Positions 58,339-64,000 of a stretch of DNA of 64,000 nt are shown here, in pieces. The notes under the pieces are model-generated. The model did no database searches and had not been told where the DNA came from. It saw only the letters and a list, made by a program, of their open reading frames with translations. This DNA is from JBDRMN01 sp043812055 (lineage in GTDB: Bacteria; Patescibacteriota; Gracilibacteria; JAHISY01), in assembly GCA_043812055.1 (NCBI GenBank), contig JBDRMN010000058.1, positions 3,785 through 67,784 on the forward strand, in the 5' to 3' direction. The first letter of the stretch is position 1; each line of letters opens with the position of its first letter. A program made the translations under genes and the position numbers.

Positions 58339-58956
58339 ATGCCTAACGAAAAAAATTCCAAAGACGAACTTACCGAGGAAGATCTGACCCTGACTGGCGC
58401 CAGCACGCTCGGTGACGACGATGCTTCCCCGCAAGGCGGAGGGGGTGATGAAGACGATGACGAGGACGGCAGCGGGACTGGCGACGGTCAGCAAACCTTC
58501 GTCACTCGAGAGGGTTTGCGCAGGTTAAAAGAAGAACTCGAGCAGCTCGAAACTATAAAGCGCAAGGAAGTCGCCCAGCGTCTGAAGGAGGCGATTAGTT
58601 TCGGTGACCTGAGTGAAAACAGCGAATACGAAGACGCGAAGAATGAGCAGGCCCTGGTCGAGAATAGAATTGCCGAACTCAGGAGGAAGATCAAAACAGC
58701 CAAGATCATTACCGAAAAGAAAAGCAGTGGCAAGCTGGTGAAAATTGGCTCCACGGTGAAAATTCAAAACCTTACCGACAGAGACGAAGCGGCGACTTAC
58801 ACGATCGTGGGAGCGACTGAGGCCAACCCAGCTGAGGCCAAAATTTCCAACGAAAGTCCCATCGGCGCTGCGATCATCGACCAAGAACAGGGCGCCGAAG
58901 TGACGGTACAAGCTCCAGCCGGAGAGTTGAAGTACAAGATCGTAAAAATCAGCTAG
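58339..58956 (+). CDS. greA: GreA-type transcription elongation factor with acidic extension
   Basis: GreA rescues arrested RNA polymerase by stimulating transcript cleavage. The family core starts near residue 52: TREGLRRLKEELEQLETIKR, then the coiled-coil tip DLSENSEYEDAKNEQ near 90-104 with the catalytic acidic residues, and the C-terminal FKBP-like domain (VKIGSTVKIQNL, GELKYKIVKI). Residues 1-51 are an unusual extension, very rich in Asp, Glu and Gly (GDEDDDEDGSGTGDGQQ). An internal start that removes the extension is not obvious; no Met precedes the core. Confidence 0.93.
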   Translation: MPNEKNSKDELTEEDLTLTGASTLGDDDASPQGGGGDEDDDEDGSGTGDGQQTFVTREGLRRLKEELEQLETIKRKEVAQRLKEAISFGDLSENSEYEDAKNEQALVENRIAELRRKIKTAKIITEKKSSGKLVKIGSTVKIQNLTDRDEAATYTIVGATEANPAEAKISNESPIGAAIIDQEQGAEVTVQAPAGELKYKIVKIS

Positions 58957-59098
58957 GTGTTGTTCTAATTGTTCGAGATGTTCTAAGTGTTCTAATGCAC
59001 CGCTTCTCTTATTTGCGGAATTCAGCAACCTGCCAAAAAACAATTAGAACAAGCGAGTGGAGCGAGTGGTAGAACAATTCGAACGCGAGCAGCCAACC
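58957..59098. repeat. GTTCTAATTGTTC inverted repeats between greA and ruvC
   Basis: Left TTGTTCTAATTGTTCGAG and right CAATTAGAAC-AAGAACAATTCGAAC-type copies form an imperfect inverted pair, with a GCGAGTGGAGCGAGTGG direct repeat at about 59051-59067. Confidence 0.6.
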
Positions 59099-59557
59099 TC
59101 AGCTAGCTGCGAACGCTATTGCCAGCGCGTCCGCTGCATCGTCTGGTTTCGGAATTTTGTCGAGTCCGTAAATTTCCTTAACCATTTGCTGAATCTGCTT
59201 TTTGTCTGCCCGACCATAACCGGTGACTGCTTGCTTCACCTGCAAAGGGGTGAGCTCCACTATCGGCAGCTTGTAGCGAGCAACCGTAAGTAGCACCGCT
59301 CCCCGGGCCTGGGCTACCGCAAATGCGGTTTTTTGGTTTTTAAAAAAGAAGAGCGATTCGATTGCCACCAAGTCCGGCTCATGTAGAACAATTAACTCAC
59401 TCAAATTGTCCGCGATCTCGACCAGGCGAGAGTCCAGAGAAGTCTTGGCCCGGGTTGTAATCGCTCCAAAATCAATTGCCTGCAATTCTCCGTTTACTTT
59501 TTCCACCACGGCAAAACCAGTCGTCGCCGTACCGGGATCGAGACCAAGTATTTTCAT
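59099..59557 (-). CDS. ruvC: Crossover junction endodeoxyribonuclease RuvC
   Basis: The 152-residue Holliday-junction resolvase has the catalytic acids in place: Asp7 in KILGLDPGT, a Glu in VAIESLFFFKN near 66-67, and the C-terminal PDDAADALAIA aspartates near 139-143. AQARGAVLLTV and LTPLQVKQAVTGYGRADK are also standard. It cuts four-way junctions symmetrically with RuvAB, whose genes are not in the window. It is convergent with greA. Confidence 0.95.
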   Translation of the reverse strand: MKILGLDPGTATTGFAVVEKVNGELQAIDFGAITTRAKTSLDSRLVEIADNLSELIVLHEPDLVAIESLFFFKNQKTAFAVAQARGAVLLTVARYKLPIVELTPLQVKQAVTGYGRADKKQIQQMVKEIYGLDKIPKPDDAADALAIAFAAS

Positions 59558-59690
59558 TTAGGGGGTTGGGCAAATCGAGTTAATAATTTGAATTGTAGAA
59601 AACTCAAATCTAAGAACTAAAGTCAAAAAGAAGTTTGTTTTATTCTATCCCACCCTTCAGGGGGTTGGATAAGATAGTCTATCCCACCAC

Positions 59691-60458
59691 CTAAACGATT
59701 TTACGAATGAGTGAAACAGAGTTCCACTTTTTGGAGCCTTTCGTTGGCCGCAAAACTTGATCGAACTCAACCGGAAAGCGCGCGGCAATTTCAGAGGCTC
59801 CCTCGTTGCGATAACCAAACTCACGAGTAGCAGGCAAGACGAGGATTTTCTGTGCCCGGGATTGCTTAAACGCCGCGGTAAAGCCGGCCACCGCGAAATG
59901 CACCAGCAAGCTCCCAAACAAGCTTCCCGGTCCCAGCACAATTTTGTCAGCCTGTTTTAATAACTTCTTAATCTGCGGATTCAGTTTCGCTCCAGGTTGA
60001 AGTGAGATTCCTACGATTTTTTCATTCTTAAATTTCTGTGGCGGATGATCGAATTTATTCTCGCCTCGGATTTTTGCACCGCTCTCAAGCTTCCCAACCA
60101 GTTGCGAATTCGAAAATGAAACTGGCAACACCGCTGCTTCCGCAAACTTGCTGAAAATCTGAGTAGCTTTTTCGAAACCCAGCTCGCGCACCAATTCTAC
60201 CAGCGCCAGATTCCCCAGCGCGTGACCAATTGGTAAACGTTTCTCGAAAAACTTACTAATCGGTCCGGCAGTCGCTGACACACACCGGCGGAAGTCCCCT
60301 ACTGCGGGAATACCGAATTTCTTTCGCAGCACCCCGCTCGAACCACCGTTGTCAAAAACAGTTGTCACCGCGACAACTTCGCTACTACGAACTTTCCGGA
60401 ACGCAGCGAGCAGTTCAGAGACACCCGTACCGCCACCGATCAAAACAATTTTCTGCAT
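59691..60458 (-). CDS. YvcK/CofD-like protein (gluconeogenesis factor family)
   Basis: The 255-residue protein has GGGTGVSELL near 8-17, VFDNGGSSGVLR near 34-45, VGDFRRCV near 53-60, and LGPGSLFGSLLVHF near 175-188, typical of the YvcK branch of the CofD-like fold. YvcK binds UDP-sugars and affects cell-wall metabolism and carbon flux. The protein is shorter than most family members. A possible Shine-Dalgarno GAGGGAG lies about 6 bases before the ATG at 60458, unlike most genes here. Confidence 0.85.
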   Translation of the reverse strand: MQKIVLIGGGTGVSELLAAFRKVRSSEVVAVTTVFDNGGSSGVLRKKFGIPAVGDFRRCVSATAGPISKFFEKRLPIGHALGNLALVELVRELGFEKATQIFSKFAEAAVLPVSFSNSQLVGKLESGAKIRGENKFDHPPQKFKNEKIVGISLQPGAKLNPQIKKLLKQADKIVLGPGSLFGSLLVHFAVAGFTAAFKQSRAQKILVLPATREFGYRNEGASEIAARFPVEFDQVLRPTKGSKKWNSVSLIRKIV

Positions 60459-60542
60459 AAAAAACTCCCTCGCATTTTAGCTCACATTTTCAAAGATAAT
60501 TTTAGTGCGCTTTGATTCTAGATTAAAAAAGTAAGTAAGATA

Positions 60543-60548
60543 TATAAT
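60543..60548 (+). promoter_or_regulatory. TATAAT box upstream of the AbiTii-like gene
   Basis: A consensus TATAAT lies 34 bases before the ATG at 60583. This is a longer leader than seen at the housekeeping genes. Confidence 0.45.
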
Positions 60549-60582
60549 GAAACCTGCCATACGGTATTTAAATTAAATGTAA

Positions 60583-61506
60583 ATGTCGCTTTTGAGGGAT
60601 ATCCAAAACGCAGCAGTCAGTTCTGAAGTTGAAATATCAACTGTTTTAAGGAAGTGCAAGGTTTTATCTGCTCGTCTCGGAAATAAGGAATTTAAAAAAT
60701 GGATAGATCAAGAATTAAATGGTTATGAAGATAAAGATGATCTGCCAAACTATCGAATTTTGACAGTACAATCAAAAGGTCATTTTAGTGGACCCTTTAA
60801 TAGCGGAATGAGAAATGGAGATATTTCACTGATATGTTTACCAAAAAAGTTTAGAGAATCATTAAGCAAGTCATATTGCGCTCAGCCAATATCTGCTTAC
60901 GAGGCCTTAATTAAACTATCAAAGGGGGAAAACCTTCAAGAACAGTGGCCAATAGACTTAGTTGCATTATACGGAGAAAAGATATATCAAAACATGAATT
61001 GTTTTACGGCTTGGAAAGTGATTCCGTATGGATCAATGGTTGCTTTGGTAGACACTGTTAGAAACAAAATACTCAATTTTGTAATTGAAATCGAATCTGA
61101 GGCACCAGATGCAGGTGAAGCACCGATCAACCAACCATCCATTCCTCCAGAAAAGATATCACAAGTTTTTCATACCACCATATATGGCAATGTTGGCAAC
61201 ATCGCTGACGGTAGCTCTGCAATAAACCAAACGGCTAATGTAAATGTAAGCACAAATGATATTTCAAGCTTAGAAAAACAACTCCAAAAATTTGGAATTC
61301 CTGCCAGCGACATAAAAGAATTAAAAAGCGCCATTAAAGCAGATAATAAATCTGAAGTAATAGAAAGTAAAAATTTAGGATTAGGGGTTACTAATTGGCT
61401 AGGTAGTATAACGGGAAAATTGGCGAAAGGTGTGATTCCTATTATTCAAGGAATAAATGCAAATGTAATTACAAAAGCAATTTTTTTATATTATGGTATT
61501 GAGTAG
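60583..61506 (+). CDS. AbiTii-domain protein (putative abortive-infection type)
   Basis: The 307-residue protein opens with an AbiTii-like N-terminal domain: SLLRDIQNAAVSSEVEISTVLRKCKVLSARLGN, then FKKWIDQELNGYEDKDDLPNYR. The middle YGNVGNIADGSSAINQTANVNV and the C-terminal pattern SSLEKQLQKFGIPASDIKELKSAIKAD and LGVTNWLGSITGKLAKG are as seen in other AbiTii-type proteins. AbiTii is named from a lactococcal abortive-infection system; the mechanism is not known. Codons are strongly A/T-rich versus the neighbours, which suggests recent transfer. It lies 1.8 kb from an IS1595-like transposase. Confidence 0.72.
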   Translation: MSLLRDIQNAAVSSEVEISTVLRKCKVLSARLGNKEFKKWIDQELNGYEDKDDLPNYRILTVQSKGHFSGPFNSGMRNGDISLICLPKKFRESLSKSYCAQPISAYEALIKLSKGENLQEQWPIDLVALYGEKIYQNMNCFTAWKVIPYGSMVALVDTVRNKILNFVIEIESEAPDAGEAPINQPSIPPEKISQVFHTTIYGNVGNIADGSSAINQTANVNVSTNDISSLEKQLQKFGIPASDIKELKSAIKADNKSEVIESKNLGLGVTNWLGSITGKLAKGVIPIIQGINANVITKAIFLYYGIE

Positions 61507-61540
61507 TAAAAGTATTTAATCCAAATTTAGAAATCTATTG

Positions 61541-63229
61541 CTAAACTTGGGAATCTTCCTTTTTCTTCAAAGCAATACCCTCATTTTTGATTGCATTGTT
61601 TAGCGCGGTTCTGGTCCTGGGCCCGAAGGTCCCTGCTCCGTAACTCGTCGCAGAATCAACCACGCCATTGGCAATTTGAAACTCGATCAGTGCCTCTGCC
61701 GTTAGCTCACCAAAGTTACCGGTAATCTCAGAATCGAAGTAATCAAGCTTTTTCAGAACCTCCTGAACTTGCGCGACCTCCGGACCGGAATCACCCAAGG
61801 CCAGCTGCTTGGTGAAAGAAGGTGTATAGCTTACGTAAACCGGACGATCCCATGCGGGGTTTTCCGGAAGTGTTGGCAGAGCAAGCAAGTTGGCTTTCAG
61901 CGCCTCTTTGAAAGCAGTGAGTGTCTTGGGTCCAAGGTAGCCCGCTCCGTAGCTCAGCGTGGAAGCAACGATTTCTTGCGCCGCCTGGAAACTCGCCAAA
62001 GCTGCGACTGTTGCTTCGTTATATTCCCCGGAAACTTTTCCTTCGAAATAGCCGAGCTTCTGCAAGCCTTCCTGAAGCTTCGTCACAACTTCACCACTCT
62101 CACCCGGCTGACTAGTACCAGCTGGCATTTCGGCAGCAATCAAACTATTGAGTTTCTCATCTCGTTCCCCCAGGAGAGAAATAAGTGTGGCGCGAGTCTG
62201 TTCGCCGAAGTAGCCGGCCCCGTGTTCATTCCGATCAGTAAGTATTCCGTTTTCTTTTTGGAAGGCAAATATACAGTCCTCCATTGCTTCGTTATAGATA
62301 CCGTTAATCTCACATTCATAAAACCCCGTTTCGGTTAGCGCAATCTGCATATCCCGCACCCGCTCCCCGCTGTCCCCGATCGAGAGCGTCACTGGAAAGC
62401 GTGAATTCGTCACAATCACAGCACTGCCGCTTCCCGAAACTGCGTTGGTCCTGGCCAGCAAGCTACTGGGTGGTCGCCAAGTGCGCTGAAAAATTTCAGC
62501 ATTCAGACTCTCGCGAGTCTGCGTCCCGAGTATGCCGGCACCTGAATCATTCGCTGAGCTGACAATCCGACGCGCCAACTGATAACCGAGTAGTGCTTTG
62601 CGAGTTTCGTTGTCAAAGAACCCATCCACGGGCTTCCTGTAGTAACCGTAAGTCTTGAGCTCTTCTTGTAGGCGCTGAACGTCATCGCCCGAATCACCAC
62701 TTTGTAGATCGGCGACAAAGACCGGATTCATCGCGGGTAAAGTGAAACTCTCCGCAATCAGATGTGAGGCTGGATAAACTTTGGCGGTCACAGTACGCAC
62801 TCCCCACTGCAATGCGCGAGCTAAACCTTCCTCACCCTTACCCATCCAGACATCGAGCCGGTCATATGTCGCGATTGCCCGTTTACCGGCTTCGACGATC
62901 GCCCCACCCCGATCATGAATCGCTCCCACACCCATACCGGGGATTTCGATTTTCATTCCAAAAGGATAGCTCTTCGGCGCAGCAATCATGCCCGGATAAA
63001 CCTGAGTGCCGTCTGCTCCGTTTGTGCCATTGCCGTTCAATCTTTTGTCGGCTTCGAAACTCCCGCGAAAATAAACCCGCTGAGACGGCAACGGTGAGTA
63101 GTAGGCTGAAATCACGAAAGTCTTCTCAAAGGGTTCGAAGTCGGAGTCAGCCAATCCGGCGGGGGCTGCGCCCGCCAGGATCACGAACGACAACAAAGCC
63201 CCGAGAAGTTTTTGTGTCAGTTTCTGCAT
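61541..63229 (-). CDS. Secreted 3D-domain protein with four peptidoglycan-binding repeats
   Basis: From the ATG at 63229 (562 aa) the protein has a signal peptide (LLGALLSFVILAGAAPAGLA). A 3D domain follows (about 55-140): FGMKIEIPGMGVGAIHDRGG, then YDRLDVWMGKGEEGL with the conserved aspartates. Four PG_binding_1-like units start near 155, 275, 370 and 470, each with GDSGxxVxxxQ...LGYF...YNExTxxAL...FQ and GAG(Y/T)(F/L)G. 3D domains occur in resuscitation-factor-like and MltA-like wall enzymes. It is probably a wall-remodelling protein. An upstream in-frame TTG at 63271 is less likely. Confidence 0.85.
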   Translation of the reverse strand: MQKLTQKLLGALLSFVILAGAAPAGLADSDFEPFEKTFVISAYYSPLPSQRVYFRGSFEADKRLNGNGTNGADGTQVYPGMIAAPKSYPFGMKIEIPGMGVGAIHDRGGAIVEAGKRAIATYDRLDVWMGKGEEGLARALQWGVRTVTAKVYPASHLIAESFTLPAMNPVFVADLQSGDSGDDVQRLQEELKTYGYYRKPVDGFFDNETRKALLGYQLARRIVSSANDSGAGILGTQTRESLNAEIFQRTWRPPSSLLARTNAVSGSGSAVIVTNSRFPVTLSIGDSGERVRDMQIALTETGFYECEINGIYNEAMEDCIFAFQKENGILTDRNEHGAGYFGEQTRATLISLLGERDEKLNSLIAAEMPAGTSQPGESGEVVTKLQEGLQKLGYFEGKVSGEYNEATVAALASFQAAQEIVASTLSYGAGYLGPKTLTAFKEALKANLLALPTLPENPAWDRPVYVSYTPSFTKQLALGDSGPEVAQVQEVLKKLDYFDSEITGNFGELTAEALIEFQIANGVVDSATSYGAGTFGPRTRTALNNAIKNEGIALKKKEDSQV

Positions 63230-63310
63230 TATAAATCCCCTTATTTTAGCAAAATAAGCCTTTTTCTTCAAGGCTCCCCTCCTTGCCTAAAATAGATTTT
63301 ATGGTTTAGG

Positions 63311-64000
63311 TTAAATTAAACAATACATTGGAGAAAATAACTTGACGAGCACCGAATAGAATAAATTGGAGTTGTGTTCATGGTTGTAACGAAAGGCAAA
63401 CTGAGCCAGATAATACTTCCGGTACTTCTTGGAGATACCATGGTGGATTGTCCTCACAATCCCCTTAAACATGCCCCAGATTCTCTCGATTGTGTTGGTG
63501 TGGGCATCTCCACGGGCAAACTCGGACTTGGAGTGGTTTACTGTCTTGTGGTGATAGCGAATTGAAGCGAATCCATAGCCAGTCCAGCCATCGGTATTTA
63601 GGGTTGATCCAGGCTCAGCTGTTTTCTTAACCTCAGCATGTAATGTTTTTTCATCTGTGTTAGAGATAGCGCTAAACCTAACCTGCTTTCTGACTCGATC
63701 GGTAATACCGAAAACAATCTCTTGATTAGCATTTTTACCACACCAGGCTTCATCACATTCCAGTATGCCGGAAAGTAGTTCCGGATTGTTTTCGGTTAAC
63801 TCTTTCCTAATTTTCATAAGCAGTTTCCAGGCTGAAGCATGGGATATTTCCAATCTACGGGAGAGTTCTGCCGCTGAGATTGAGCCAGTGGAGACGATCC
63901 AGTCCAGAATCGCCCGTAACCAGAGGGATAACGGTATCTTGCTACGGTAGAAAACAGTACCTATCAGTTCTGAGAAGGTTTTGCCGCATTCCCGGCAACG
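63311..64000 (-). mobile_element. IS1595-like transposase, 5' end cut by window edge
   Basis: The frame is open from the right edge to a TAA at 63311-63313 (229 residues visible). A zinc-ribbon remnant CRECGKTFSEL stands at the edge, then a helix-turn-helix-like SLWLRAILDWIVSTGSISAAELSRRL, and the ISXO2-type DDE domain: LECDEAWCGK, LNTDGWTGYG, TVNHSKSEF, HTNTIERIWGMFKG. The terminal inverted repeat at the other end is outside the window, so ends cannot be fixed; the sequence at 63273-63310 may contain one. Confidence 0.88.

Noticed and set aside
1..64000. UGA recoded as glycine
   Set aside because: TGA ends gatB, porA and other genes at normal family length, and no gene needs read-through of TGA.
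1..64000. CRISPR array
   Set aside because: The repeated tracts have short drifting units without regular unique spacers, and no cas gene is present.

Overview
The window is one contiguous stretch of bacterial chromosome with moderate G+C and tightly packed genes on both strands. UGA is an ordinary stop: gatB and the 2-oxoacid oxidoreductase alpha gene both end in TGA at the expected family length, which argues against the UGA=Gly code of some Gracilibacteria/Absconditabacteria. The gene mix suggests a member of the Candidate Phyla Radiation (Patescibacteria), possibly near Peregrinibacteria: scattered single housekeeping genes, a VirB2-like pilin protein far from a VirB4-like ATPase, short or divergent versions of standard enzymes, -10 boxes almost touching start codons, and dispersed hairpin repeats even inside genes. 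The lineage is an inference; no 16S rRNA is present.

Layout. 1-4.8 kb: a hypothetical gene cut by the left edge, a GAF-GGDEF-GAF-HD-GYP cyclic-di-GMP protein and the DNA polymerase III delta subunit. 4.9-10.4 kb: a LysX-like ATP-grasp ligase, gatB with a coupled DUF2283 gene, ksgA, a DUF167 gene and trmD. 11-14.5 kb: ftsA-ftsZ and a Bax-inhibitor-1 protein. 14.5-16.9 kb: pilin-like protein, terminator, PRPP synthetase, CDP-alcohol phosphatidyltransferase. 16.8-20.2 kb: hisF-hisI-hisE-like facing a chorismate mutase-TrpE fusion. 20.5-29.1 kb: GIY-YIG nuclease inside hairpin repeats, thrS, a CsaB-like transferase, GNAT, slipin, thioredoxin, an FtsQ-like protein and a DnaQ-DinG-like fusion. 29.3-36.7 kb: dnaA, L25, DUF3048 lipoprotein-like protein, AI-2E permease, pyrE, uridine kinase, half-size DMT permease. 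36.8-43.2 kb: L33, an unrecognised two-gene module with a 945-residue membrane protein, and lysC-TSUP-asd. 43.3-51.4 kb: O-antigen-ligase-like protein, tRNA-Leu, CtpA-like protease, dnaX, DsbA-like lipoprotein, pseudouridine synthase, D,D-carboxypeptidase, mraY. 51.5-58.3 kb: VirB4-like ATPase with a repeat-bearing N-terminus, then a ferredoxin oxidoreductase operon. 58.3-64 kb: GreA, RuvC, YvcK, an AT-rich AbiTii-like gene, a secreted 3D/peptidoglycan-binding protein, and an IS1595-like transposase running off the right edge.

The genes form several working groups: cell division and wall synthesis (ftsA, ftsZ, ftsQ-like, mraY, carboxypeptidase, 3D protein), replication and repair (dnaA, holA, dnaX, ruvC, DnaQ-DinG), translation and RNA modification (thrS, gatB, ksgA, trmD, L25, L33, RluB-like), amino-acid synthesis (aspartate, histidine and chorismate branches), nucleotide salvage and synthesis (prs, pyrE, udk), and ferredoxin-linked 2-oxoacid metabolism.

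The most unusual signal is repetitive. Spacers are built from degenerate short-period repeats, perfect palindromes and AT-rich inverted-repeat elements. Some have entered coding sequence: a TGTTCCC heptamer array in hisF, a hairpin in trpE, and four hairpins in the dnaX linker.
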